From Alteromonas sp. 5E99-2 (GTDB lineage: Bacteria > Pseudomonadota > Gammaproteobacteria > Enterobacterales > Alteromonadaceae), in assembly GCF_017368475.1 (NCBI RefSeq), contig NZ_JAFNJE010000002.1:124001-188000 (forward strand): DNA of 64,000 nt, given 5' to 3'. The first letter of the stretch is position 1. Every line of letters starts with the position of its first letter. Below, piece after piece: positions 56,038 to 64,000 of this stretch. Below the pieces are notes generated by a model that did not search any database, was not told the DNA's origin, and was given only the letters and a program-made list of their open reading frames with translations. Both the position numbers and the translations under genes were made by a program.

Positions 56038-57342
56038 GTGGCAGCAAGTTTGCAAGAGAAACTAAACTATTTAGTTAATTATTCATCCCAACTTATATTT
56101 GTGGGTGGAGAAACGCTGTCATCACAAACAAAAGCATTAGAGGGCTTTCTTTTTCAGCAGGGAGAAAGCACCGAAATTGCCTATATCGCTGCAGAGCCCA
56201 ATATGGAAATTAGCGATGTAAGACAACAGTTATGTCATCAGCTTCTAGGTGAAAATTCCCATTTTTACCATCGCCCTTTAAATGAATGCTTAGCCTCGCT
56301 AAACAGTTTTGAGGGGCCTGTAATGATAGCCATCACTCGAGCAGAGCGACTACCAAGACAGTTGCTGCAAGAGTTATGGGAACTCGTCCTTCAATCTCGC
56401 TTTGCCGGAAACAAACAACACCTAAATGTTATTTTATTCGGTGAAAAACAATGGGCGAAAAAAGCCAAAGGAAAACTCCCCGAGAACAACTCAGGCTCCC
56501 CTTTACTTTTGAGTACGCAACAAGCGTCATTGTATCAGGCTGATCACGACACTTTTACTCCCGAAGCTGAAACGCCAGACCCATTCATACCAACTGAGCG
56601 CCATCAAGAACAACAAATTGAGCAACGCCCATTGCTGGCAATGGGCGCGTTTTGGGCTGCAGTGGTATTACTTTTATTGTGTGTGCTTATTGGGGTCGCT
56701 GTGTGGCAACAAGGTGACAAATTGTCCGCCTTGTTTGCGCCTTTAGATGAACAAGCCTCAGATATTGCAAATGTAATACCTAGCACAACAAAAGTCACTG
56801 TAACTCAGTGGGACAATCAAGGGAACACACCATCACGCAACAATGTAATCGAACGAACCAAAGACCCCTTAAATGCTGAAGAGATAATAGACTCAGCAGC
56901 AGTGGTTCTAGAAGTTCAACCCGAAACCGCATTGCCTCAACCTCTATTAGAAGTAAAACCAGAGATTGTAAATCAAGAACAGCCTCCATTAGAGGTTGAA
57001 CAAACTCCTAAGGATGTAATGTTAACAGATACCAAATTGTATCCTTCGGGGCATTTTGTCATTCAATTTGCAGGTTTTAAAAATAAAGATGCGCTTGTGA
57101 CATTTCGCCGTGAAAATAAACTTGAAGCTATTTCCCTTGTTTACACAACAAAACGATACGGCGGGAATTGGTATGTGCTCACCCACTCTACATTATTCGA
57201 TTCAACGCTTGAAGCTCGTGAAGCCATTACTACACTGCCCGATTTTGCAAATAAAAATAATGTCTTCATAAAATCGACTGACGATATCATCAAAGAGTTG
57301 AGACTCGCTGATGCAACAGATACACTCTCCTCTGCAAAATAA
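56038..57342 (+). CDS. damX: DamX-like cell-division protein with SPOR domain
   Basis: A 434-residue bitopic inner-membrane protein. A cytoplasmic AAA-like part (about 10-150) with IFVGGETLSSQTKAL comes first, then a linker, one membrane helix (about 203-222), a periplasmic acidic Pro/Glu-rich linker (about 225-335) and a C-terminal SPOR domain (about 338-415, starting SGHFVIQFAGFKNKD). SPOR domains bind denuded septal peptidoglycan. The start is GTG at 56038. Position between aroB and dam matches E. coli damX; the N-terminal ATPase-like region is degenerate. Confidence 0.9.
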   Translation: MAASLQEKLNYLVNYSSQLIFVGGETLSSQTKALEGFLFQQGESTEIAYIAAEPNMEISDVRQQLCHQLLGENSHFYHRPLNECLASLNSFEGPVMIAITRAERLPRQLLQELWELVLQSRFAGNKQHLNVILFGEKQWAKKAKGKLPENNSGSPLLLSTQQASLYQADHDTFTPEAETPDPFIPTERHQEQQIEQRPLLAMGAFWAAVVLLLLCVLIGVAVWQQGDKLSALFAPLDEQASDIANVIPSTTKVTVTQWDNQGNTPSRNNVIERTKDPLNAEEIIDSAAVVLEVQPETALPQPLLEVKPEIVNQEQPPLEVEQTPKDVMLTDTKLYPSGHFVIQFAGFKNKDALVTFRRENKLEAISLVYTTKRYGGNWYVLTHSTLFDSTLEAREAITTLPDFANKNNVFIKSTDDIIKELRLADATDTLSSAK

Positions 57343-57359
57343 TACGCGCAGCGGCAGCA

Positions 57360-58250
57360 TTGAAAACTAAAAAACATCGAGCATTTCTAAAGTGGGCTGG
57401 AGGAAAGTACAGCCTCGCTGAAACTATTAATAAAAACTTACCTAAGGCAGATCAACTTGTTGAACCTTTTGTGGGCGCTGGCTCGGTATTTCTTAACACC
57501 GATTTCGATAGCTACATATTGAATGATATCAACCCCGATTTAATCTCTCTTTACCAATTCATCCAAAACAAGCCTGCAGAGCTAATAAAGGCAACAAAAG
57601 TACTTTTTTGTTCGTCTAACAACCAAGAAAATCAATATTATTTGTTACGCGAAGAATTTAATACAACTCAAGATCCATGGACGAGAGCTGTTCTTTTTCT
57701 CTATCTAAACCGACACGGTTACAACGGGTTGTGTAGATATAGCTCAAAAGGACGTTTTAATGTGCCATTTGGGCGTTACAAACGCCCCTATTTCCCTGAA
57801 GAAGAAATGTGGTATTTTTCAGAAAAATCAAAGTCTGCGACCTTTACCTGTTTGCCCTTTGAAGACATTTTCAAACAGGCTAGAAAAGGTCAAGTGATCT
57901 ATTGCGATCCCCCCTACTTCCCTCTAAGTCAATCTGCCTCCTTTACATCATATGCTAAAGCTGGGTTTAACTTCGAGTCACAGTCCAAACTTGCCAATCT
58001 CGCAAAAAAAACGGCTTCAGAAACAGGTGTACCTGTATTACTTTCAAACCATGACACGCCAGATGTTAGAAAGCTCTACACGGGAGCGAAAGTTAAAAGT
58101 TTCGAAGTAAAAAGAACGATTAGTAGAAATGGTGCTAAACGCACGCGGGTAAAGGAAGTGTTAGCGCTTTTCTCGCCTATTGACCTAAACGAAAAAGTAA
58201 TTCGACCAAGTCCAAATAATGAAAGTCCGAGGACAAAGACTGTCCTGTAA
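57360..58250 (+). CDS. dam: DNA adenine methyltransferase Dam
   Basis: Methylates adenine in GATC, used for mismatch repair strand choice and replication timing. It has 296 residues. Motif order is the alpha group: FLKWAGGKY (9-17), VEPFVGAGSVF, the target-recognition region with RHGYNGLCRYSSKGRFNVPFG (split at GLCR), and the catalytic DPPY at 183-186. It begins with TTG at 57360; no in-frame ATG lies nearby, and the start gives MKTKKHRAFLKWAGGK. The 3' end overlaps a convergent small ORF by 74 bases. Confidence 0.96.
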   Translation: MKTKKHRAFLKWAGGKYSLAETINKNLPKADQLVEPFVGAGSVFLNTDFDSYILNDINPDLISLYQFIQNKPAELIKATKVLFCSSNNQENQYYLLREEFNTTQDPWTRAVLFLYLNRHGYNGLCRYSSKGRFNVPFGRYKRPYFPEEEMWYFSEKSKSATFTCLPFEDIFKQARKGQVIYCDPPYFPLSQSASFTSYAKAGFNFESQSKLANLAKKTASETGVPVLLSNHDTPDVRKLYTGAKVKSFEVKRTISRNGAKRTRVKEVLALFSPIDLNEKVIRPSPNNESPRTKTVL

Positions 58251-58398
58251 TCCATGAAGTCCAATTAACTTGAGTAGGCTCATTGACAGAACTAACAACC
58301 AAAAAAACGCTAACTAACAATAAGCCAATAAAAAAAAGTGACGTTATGCGTCTTTTGTTGCTTAAGGGTAAAGTTTTATTGTGTTCGTTCCTAAACAT
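58177..58398 (-). CDS. Small single-helix membrane protein, convergent with dam
   Basis: A 73-residue frame on the minus strand between dam and rpe, overlapping the last 74 bases of dam antisense. The ATG at 58396-58398 has AAGGA with ideal spacing (AGAAAGGAAAATCG before ATG). The product has a charged N-terminus (MFRNEHNKTLPLSNKRR), one strong membrane helix (about 21-39, FFIGLLLVSVFLVVSS) and a tail with tryptophans (NWTSWITGQ). The basic-in, helix, then tail order predicts an inner-membrane protein with a periplasmic tail. I do not recognise a family. It fills most of the 289-base gap before rpe. Confidence 0.55.
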   Translation of the reverse strand: MFRNEHNKTLPLSNKRRITSLFFIGLLLVSVFLVVSSVNEPTQVNWTSWITGQSLSSDFHYLDLVELLFRLGQ

Positions 58399-58539
58399 CG
58401 ATTTTCCTTTCTAAAAGCGACTTTACTGAATTATAAATCACAATTCTTCATCTGTGTAGTACATTTTTTATCCTCACTCTTTTTTCATACCTTACTTTTC
58501 GTTAAACTCCGCGTTTTATAGCATCCATTAAGGCCTTTT

Positions 58540-59211
58540 ATGTCATTTCTAATAGCACCGTCTATCTTATCAGCCGATTTTGCTCGTCTTGGAGAAGACG
58601 TTGCTTCGGTGTTAAACGCAGGTGCCGACATAGTTCACTTCGACGTGATGGACAATCACTATGTTCCAAATCTTACTTTTGGCCCTATGATTTGTTCTGC
58701 ACTGCGAAATTACGGTATTGAGGCTCCTATAGACGTACATTTGATGGTCGAACCGGTAGATGACCTCATCCATTCATTTGCCGATGCTGGTGCGACTTAC
58801 ATTAGCTTTCACCCGGAAGCTTCGAAACACCTTGATAGAAGTATTCAACTCATCATTGATAAAGGTTGTAAGCCAGGTCTGGCATTGAATCCAGGTACAC
58901 CGCTTAGCGTATTAGATCATGTCATTCACAAGCTCGATTTTGTATTAATCATGTCGGTTAACCCCGGTTTTGGGGGGCAAAAATTTATTCCTCACATGCT
59001 TGATAAAATTCGTGAATTGAAGCAATACGCCTTCGACAGACAGGCGAATATTGCGATAGAGGTTGACGGAGGCATAAAAGCAGATAATATCCGCGACGCA
59101 GCAGACGCTGGCGCAACAATGTTTGTTGCAGGTTCTGCTATATTCAATGCTGACAATTACACTACTGCTATCTCAGATCTCCGCAATGCCCTGAGTGAGG
59201 CTAAGGACTAA
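58540..59211 (+). CDS. rpe: Ribulose-phosphate 3-epimerase
   Basis: Interconverts ribulose 5-phosphate and xylulose 5-phosphate. It has 223 residues. Motifs: [15 protein letters not shown] at the N-terminus, [17 protein letters not shown] with metal ligands, [19 protein letters not shown] and [15 protein letters not shown] 8 bases before the ATG is the ribosome-binding site. trpS begins after two bases; the phosphoglycolate phosphatase gene gph that separates them in E. coli is missing. Confidence 0.97.
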   Translation: MSFLIAPSILSADFARLGEDVASVLNAGADIVHFDVMDNHYVPNLTFGPMICSALRNYGIEAPIDVHLMVEPVDDLIHSFADAGATYISFHPEASKHLDRSIQLIIDKGCKPGLALNPGTPLSVLDHVIHKLDFVLIMSVNPGFGGQKFIPHMLDKIRELKQYAFDRQANIAIEVDGGIKADNIRDAADAGATMFVAGSAIFNADNYTTAISDLRNALSEAKD

Positions 59212-59213
59212 AA

Positions 59214-60215
59214 ATGCAAAAACCAATCGTACTCAGTGGCTGCCAACCTTCAGGTCAACTTACTCTCGGAAACTACATGGGCGCACTAAAACAGTGGGTG
59301 TCAATGCAAGACACTCACGATTGTTTATACATGATTGTAGATCTTCACGCTATTACAGTTAGACAAGACCCTAGCGCATTACGAGAAGCGTGTTTAGATG
59401 GCTTAGCCCTTTATATGGCTTGTGGTATCGACCCAACTAAAAGTACATTGTTTTTACAATCTCATGTGCCAGAACATGCTCAATTAAGCTGGGTACTCAA
59501 TTGCTATGCGCAAATGGGTGAGCTAAACAGAATGACTCAATTTAAAGATAAGTCAGCTAAAAACGAAAACAATATAAATGTCGGCTTATACAGTTATCCT
59601 GTACTTCAAGCTGCCGACATTCTGTTGTATCAAGCCAATCAAGTGCCTGTAGGCGAAGACCAAAAACAGCACTTAGAATTAACGCGTGATATCGCAACTC
59701 GATTTAACAATTTGTATGGCGACGTACTCACAATGCCAGAACCTTTTATTCCTAAGCAAGGCGCGCGCATAATGAGCCTTCAGGAACCCGATAAAAAAAT
59801 GTCTAAATCTGATAGCAATCCCAATAATTTTATCGGTTTATTAGAAGATCCTAAAAAAATAACAAAAAAAATAAAACGCGCGGTTACCGATTCAGATGAG
59901 CAAGCCCGCATTTACTATGACGAAAAAGAAAAACAAGGCGTATCTAATTTGTTGTCTTTACTGTCTTTAACAACTGGAAAGTCGATAGACGCACTAGTAC
60001 CAGAGTATGAAGATAAAATGTATGGCCATTTAAAAGGCGACGTTGCTGATTCTGTTGTCGCCTTGCTTGAACCGATTCAAAAGAAATTCAGTGAATTGCG
60101 TTCAGATCGCCAATACTTAGCCGATACAATGAAAGTAGGTGCTGAAAAGGCAAGTTTACGAGCAAATAAAACCCTTGCATCTGTATATGAGTCAGTCGGA
60201 TTTATTCCCAAATAA
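59214..60215 (+). CDS. trpS: Tryptophanyl-tRNA synthetase
   Basis: Charges tRNA-Trp. It has 333 residues, a class I synthetase with the HIGH-like [14 protein letters not shown] near residue 11 and KMSKS in KKMSKSDSN. The tryptophan-site [10 protein letters not shown] is normal. It starts two bases after the rpe stop, so translation is coupled to rpe. Confidence 0.97.
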   Translation: MQKPIVLSGCQPSGQLTLGNYMGALKQWVSMQDTHDCLYMIVDLHAITVRQDPSALREACLDGLALYMACGIDPTKSTLFLQSHVPEHAQLSWVLNCYAQMGELNRMTQFKDKSAKNENNINVGLYSYPVLQAADILLYQANQVPVGEDQKQHLELTRDIATRFNNLYGDVLTMPEPFIPKQGARIMSLQEPDKKMSKSDSNPNNFIGLLEDPKKITKKIKRAVTDSDEQARIYYDEKEKQGVSNLLSLLSLTTGKSIDALVPEYEDKMYGHLKGDVADSVVALLEPIQKKFSELRSDRQYLADTMKVGAEKASLRANKTLASVYESVGFIPK

Positions 60216-60238
60216 CAATAACATTAGCGAAATTATAC

Positions 60239-60832
60239 GTGCTACTACTGATTGATAATATTGATTCATTTACTCATAACCTTGCTCGTTATTTCGTAGA
60301 ATTAGGTGAAACAGTAGAAGTAATAAGTAATGACGCTATATCAATAGACGATATCCGTGCTTTGTCACCTTCTAAATTAGTGTTCAGCCCAGGACCTTGC
60401 ACCCCCAATGAAGCAGGCATTACTTTGCCTGCAATTAAAACGTTTTCTGGGCAAATCCCAATGTTAGGCGTTTGCCTTGGGCATCAAGCAATAGGGCAAA
60501 CCTTTGGAGCAAACGTTGCTCATGCCACAGAAATAAGGCATGGTAAAACAAGCCAGTTACAACACAATGGTAGCGGTCTCTTTGAAGGCCTACCAACTCA
60601 ATATAATGTTACTCGCTATCATTCGCTTGTATTGGAAGAAAGAAACTTCCCAACATGCTTACAACGTGATGCTTGGTGTATTTCTACGGAAGGGAAAAGA
60701 GAAATAATGGGTATTTCTCATCGAACTCACCCCACATGGGGTGTACAATTTCATCCTGAATCTTTGTTGACAGAATACGGGTATGACGTATTACGCCAGT
60801 TCTTAAAAAAATCGACAATGGCATTAGCGTAA
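60239..60832 (+). CDS. pabA: Aminodeoxychorismate/anthranilate synthase glutamine amidotransferase
   Basis: Supplies ammonia from glutamine to PabB (folate) or TrpE (tryptophan). It has 197 residues, a class I amidotransferase with LLLIDNIDSFTHNL at the N-terminus, the nucleophile Cys79 in GVCLGHQAIG and His-Glu in VQFHPESLL. PabA and TrpG are not separable by these motifs; absence of trp genes nearby and the dam/trpS surroundings favour PabA. The start is GTG at 60239, 24 bases after trpS. Confidence 0.88.
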   Translation: MLLLIDNIDSFTHNLARYFVELGETVEVISNDAISIDDIRALSPSKLVFSPGPCTPNEAGITLPAIKTFSGQIPMLGVCLGHQAIGQTFGANVAHATEIRHGKTSQLQHNGSGLFEGLPTQYNVTRYHSLVLEERNFPTCLQRDAWCISTEGKREIMGISHRTHPTWGVQFHPESLLTEYGYDVLRQFLKKSTMALA

Positions 60833-60862
60833 AACATGGTCTTAAGGGGTAATAGCTAAAAT

Positions 60863-62002
60863 ATGAAGCAATTTGCTAACAGCAAACCGACGTTACAAGA
60901 AAGGTTTGACGCACTACTCATTTCTACCGAATTTGCTAATCAGGTTATCGGCAAACTCCCTCTTGGAGAAGTAACTTATGAGGAGTCGGAACAAGGTGAT
61001 GCTCGCAGACGACTGTTACATGTGGAAAAGGTTACTGCAGAGCAAAATGCACTTTTAGCAGAGACTCAAGCAAAAAAACACAAAGCAGTAAGCGACGAAC
61101 TAAACAAAAGAATCATTGAATCCCTCATTCCCCAGTTTTCTAGTCATCATAATGTAGCTGTTAGTATTCTAGGTCTAAGTGAAGATATTACTCATTTACT
61201 CGATACACTCTCAACTCGGGCCTGTTCTGTTTCTCTGTTAGAGCCAATAGTTGCTGGCCTACCTTGGTTACACGAAGCAATATTAAAAGATATAAATTCA
61301 CCTCAGAATAGACGTATAGATGGCGGCGGTAAGCCTATAATCGTTGATTCTATACGCACAGCATTAAGCACTATAGGTATTGAAAACTTAAAAATGCTCA
61401 TCCCCTATTTCCTGTTTCGTTATTGTATTCCTCAAATTACCGACCCATACCCTGAAATTAAAGTAAAACTCACCGAATACACTCTTGGGGTAGCTAACGC
61501 TATGCATAATTTAGCTGGAGTGGCAGAGCTCAAAAAATTCGATGCGTATTTATTGGGTATGTTAAGTAATTTAGGCATATGTGCCAGTACTCGAGGCTAT
61601 TTTAAAGCTTATGATAAAATTCACCTCGAATATTCCCAAGAAGTCATGACTGCTAAAGATCAAGAGTCTTATAGCGCGCTACAAACTACTAAAGCATCGC
61701 CTGTAGACCTTGCGCAACTTTATAAATCGCATGCTCCGGCTCTCACGGTGAAAGCTCTAGAGCTTCTTTCATTCAAGCGGTTAAACTTGTTACGACCTTT
61801 AGAAGACCGCGAAAGTACAGACTATCAAGCATTATTGTCTGCTCATCGTTACACCAAATTAAAGATGCTCATTCGTTATCGCCTAATTGATAAGGATGAA
61901 GCAAAAAACTACTTAATGAGTTTAAATCTCCCTCTGCAATGGTTAGAGGAACTAAACAAGACAGATCTGTTCAAACTCGCAGTACAATATACTGGACATT
62001 GA
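60863..62002 (+). CDS. HDOD-domain protein
   Basis: A 379-residue cytosolic protein. The N-terminal 100 residues are helical and charged; the central part (about 110-310) resembles an HDOD domain, the inactive HD-like output module found in regulators of chemotaxis, cyclic di-GMP and stress, with LEPIVAGLPWLHEAILKDIN and a region ending LGMLSNLGICAS. The catalytic HD pair is absent, as expected for HDOD. I do not know its partner. It lies 30 bases after pabA on the same strand and is convergent with the chemotaxis receptor 14 bases away. Confidence 0.7.
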   Translation: MKQFANSKPTLQERFDALLISTEFANQVIGKLPLGEVTYEESEQGDARRRLLHVEKVTAEQNALLAETQAKKHKAVSDELNKRIIESLIPQFSSHHNVAVSILGLSEDITHLLDTLSTRACSVSLLEPIVAGLPWLHEAILKDINSPQNRRIDGGGKPIIVDSIRTALSTIGIENLKMLIPYFLFRYCIPQITDPYPEIKVKLTEYTLGVANAMHNLAGVAELKKFDAYLLGMLSNLGICASTRGYFKAYDKIHLEYSQEVMTAKDQESYSALQTTKASPVDLAQLYKSHAPALTVKALELLSFKRLNLLRPLEDRESTDYQALLSAHRYTKLKMLIRYRLIDKDEAKNYLMSLNLPLQWLEELNKTDLFKLAVQYTGH

Positions 62003-62016
62003 ATGTTCACCTTTCG

Positions 62017-64000
62017 CTATACTTTAAAGCGCTCAATCAGTTGATGAGAGCTTTGCCCAAGGCGTTGAAGTTCGGTCGCTGACTCATTAATTTCCGAGGT
62101 GCTTTGTTCAATAGCCACTGATAAGCCATCAATCGTCACAACATTTCCTTCTACAGCTTTAGATGTAGCTGTCTGTTGCACTACCGCTTCTGAAACATTT
62201 TCAGTCAACACGAGCATTTCGTTCATTGTTTCCATTAATTCGTTCATTGCAGTCGTTAGCACGTCCACTAAGTGCACGCCGCCATCAGCAGCTTGAGAGG
62301 CTCGTTCCATAGCACCAACCGAACTACTTGATGACTGGTTCATACCCTCAACCACTTTACCAATTTCCTTGGTATTTTCTCGAGATCGAGTCGCTAGTGT
62401 TCTTACTTCATCAGCAACAACGGAAAAACCTCTTCCCGCTTCACCCGCACGGGCAGCTTCAATAGCAGCATTTAACGCCAGTAAGTTGGTTTGATCGGCA
62501 ATACTCGTTATCACTCCAAGGGATGAAGTGATTTGATGCACTTCGCCTTTTAGTTGGTCAATAACATGACTGGACTCGCCAACTAATTGAATGAGTAATT
62601 TAATATTCGACGCAGCTAACTCAGCTCGTTCCATATTCTCATTCAAACCATCTAATGCTACACCACTTTGTTTGCGTGAATCTGCTGTCGATTTTTGTAC
62701 ACCTTCACCTGTTGCAACTAATTCACTCATTGCAGCTGACACACTTTGCGTTTCCTGTTTTTGCTGCTTAGTTACTTCAAGAGTTTTAAGCGTAATTTCA
62801 GAAAGTTTACCTGAAGACACTTTTACTGCATTGGCATTATCTTTCATCTGTTTGACGATGACACGTATTTGCTCAATAAATTGATTAAATTCAGTGGATA
62901 TATTGTCAATCTCGGGAATTTTTGAAGATTGTAATTTAGCGGTTAAATCCCCTTCGCCTTTCGTTAAATTATGACACGCTTTCGCTAGCTGATTTAATGG
63001 CCGAATTATTTTTGCTGAAAACCAAAACGACAGTAATACACCGACAAGAATTAATATTAATGATTGCTTTATCGCATTAATTATTAGGTTACTTCCTAAC
63101 GCTTTCGCAGGGGCTAATGCTTCTGCTACATCCACTTCAGCAATCAAAGCATAATTCACTCCGCCAATAGTTAGTTGAGTATAATTTGAAAAAACCTCAA
63201 TATCTCGATAATCAAGAATAGAATGAAACCCGCTTTTTCCAGCAAGTGCATTTTTTGCAGAACTCGATTCTACGGGCTGTACTCCCACCGATGTATCTAA
63301 CGCATTTGCTTTGTCAGCAGCCAAAGGGTATTTGTTTTTAATCGCATTTATGTAACCTTGCTTATCTTCTAGGAAGAACCGGCTTTCACTGAGTAATTTA
63401 CCTTCCTTCGTCACAAGGTAAGTTTCTCCTGAAGCACCAAACCCACTATCCGTCCACTTTCCTTCATGGGTCATAATACGGCTAATTCGGTCAAGTGGCA
63501 TTTGAAAAATCAACACGCCTGTAACTTCACCATTCTCAACGATTTGAGTTGACGCAAATCCGGCTAACGCATCATAAGAAGGTCTGTACACCTTAAAGTC
63601 ACTAAAGAAAACAGCACTTGGATCTGAGGCAGCGACAGCAGATGCGAATACTTGACCTATTCCTGTATCGGCATAAGGCCCCGATATCAAGTTAGTCGCA
63701 AAATCCAACTCTTTAAAAACGCTATAGACAATATTGCCCGTTTTTGCATCAACAATAAAAATATCGTAATAACCAAATTCTTGTGAAAATTGTCTAAAAC
63801 TATCATGGAATTTATTGTGATGCTGGCTATACAAGGTATCATTATCTAGGTCTATCAAACTGTCTTTTTCTCCCAATGGATAAGGAGAGGCTGCAATAAA
63901 ATCATGTTGCAAGGCTTGAGCTGTAGATGTGAATTGGTCGATTAACCCAGAGACACCTGCCAATTTAATTTTATGGCTGCTGTTATATTGGCCGGTAAAA
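62017..64000 (-). CDS. Methyl-accepting chemotaxis protein, N-terminus outside window
   Basis: Chemoreceptor passing periplasmic ligand signals to CheA. The frame is open to the right edge, with [13 protein letters not shown] before the apparent TTG start at 63963, so that codon is not the true start and the first membrane helix is missing. Seen: a Cache-type periplasmic sensor ([36 protein letters not shown]), one membrane helix, a HAMP domain ([20 protein letters not shown]) and the coiled-coil signalling domain with the hairpin tip [19 protein letters not shown]. The C-terminus has no CheR-tethering pentapeptide. The ligand is unknown. Confidence 0.93.
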   Translation of the reverse strand, partial: FTGQYNSSHKIKLAGVSGLIDQFTSTAQALQHDFIAASPYPLGEKDSLIDLDNDTLYSQHHNKFHDSFRQFSQEFGYYDIFIVDAKTGNIVYSVFKELDFATNLISGPYADTGIGQVFASAVAASDPSAVFFSDFKVYRPSYDALAGFASTQIVENGEVTGVLIFQMPLDRISRIMTHEGKWTDSGFGASGETYLVTKEGKLLSESRFFLEDKQGYINAIKNKYPLAADKANALDTSVGVQPVESSSAKNALAGKSGFHSILDYRDIEVFSNYTQLTIGGVNYALIAEVDVAEALAPAKALGSNLIINAIKQSLILILVGVLLSFWFSAKIIRPLNQLAKACHNLTKGEGDLTAKLQSSKIPEIDNISTEFNQFIEQIRVIVKQMKDNANAVKVSSGKLSEITLKTLEVTKQQKQETQSVSAAMSELVATGEGVQKSTADSRKQSGVALDGLNENMERAELAASNIKLLIQLVGESSHVIDQLKGEVHQITSSLGVITSIADQTNLLALNAAIEAARAGEAGRGFSVVADEVRTLATRSRENTKEIGKVVEGMNQSSSSSVGAMERASQAADGGVHLVDVLTTAMNELMETMNEMLVLTENVSEAVVQQTATSKAVEGNVVTIDGLSVAIEQSTSEINESATELQRLGQSSHQLIERFKV

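Noticed and set aside
63900-63963. TTG at 63963 as start of the chemoreceptor
   Set aside because: The reading frame stays open to the window edge with plausible sequence ([13 protein letters not shown]), and the first membrane helix would be lost; the gene is treated as 5'-incomplete.

Overview
The window is a 64-kb piece of a gammaproteobacterial chromosome, most probably from a marine Alteromonadales bacterium (Alteromonadaceae, Glaciecola/Paraglaciecola/Alteromonas-like). That placement is an inference. It rests on the AT-leaning composition and on gene blocks shared with, but rearranged from, Escherichia coli: trxA-rho / rhlB-gppA, tatABC-tatD with hemB, orn / rsgA-psd, envC-yibQ / yibN-grxC-secB-gpsA, argCBFGH-argA, and mrcA / pilMNOPQ-aroK-aroB-damX-dam-rpe-trpS. 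Nearly every base is in a recognisable core gene. I see no prophage, insertion sequence, integron, CRISPR array, toxin-antitoxin pair or defence island.

Layout. 1-9.5 kb: purA (cut by the left edge), a thioredoxin-TPR chaperone (CnoX type), an Mpo1-like membrane protein with an S9 peptidase, dps, purEK, an exported M20 amidohydrolase and rho. 9.5-13 kb: trxA, divergent from rhlB-gppA. 13-18.5 kb: one tight minus-strand unit, tatA-tatB-tatC-orf-tatD-diguanylate cyclase-hemB. 18.6-21.3 kb: ilvIH and a tRNA-Gly(GCC). 21.3-25.9 kb: orn against rsgA-psd, then a DMT transporter, a glycerophosphodiesterase and a MerC-like protein. 26-30.4 kb: envC-yibQ against yibN-grxC-secB-gpsA. 30.4-34.8 kb: a Cpx envelope-stress module (cpxR-cpxA-lipase-trmL, divergent from a CpxP-like gene). 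34.9-42.9 kb: mgsA-tpiA and the arginine operon argCBFGHA. 43-49.5 kb: a purine-type nucleoside hydrolase, fnr, NAD-malic enzyme and penicillin-binding protein 1A. 49.6-62 kb: type IV pilus assembly genes pilMNOPQ, then aroK-aroB-damX-dam-rpe-trpS-pabA and an HDOD protein. 62-64 kb: a chemotaxis receptor cut by the right edge.

Common themes are envelope maintenance (PBP1a, EnvC, DamX, Cpx, Tat, Psd, SecB), amino-acid and purine biosynthesis, and enzymes around dihydroxyacetone phosphate (tpiA, mgsA, gpsA). Regulation readable from the sequence includes a CpxR-type tandem repeat between cpxR and cpxP, paired ARG boxes between mgsA and argC, a stable-RNA style promoter for the tRNA, and several intrinsic terminators.

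I did not find a clearly new multi-gene system. The points most worth a second look are a tandem-domain CpxP-like protein, a well-initiated small membrane-protein ORF antisense to the end of dam, a nucleoside hydrolase of the trypanosomal purine-specific type, the tat-diguanylate cyclase-hemB unit, and an unassigned perfect palindrome in front of the MerC-like gene. Neighbours expected from E. coli order (gpmI, gph, cysE) are missing from their usual places.
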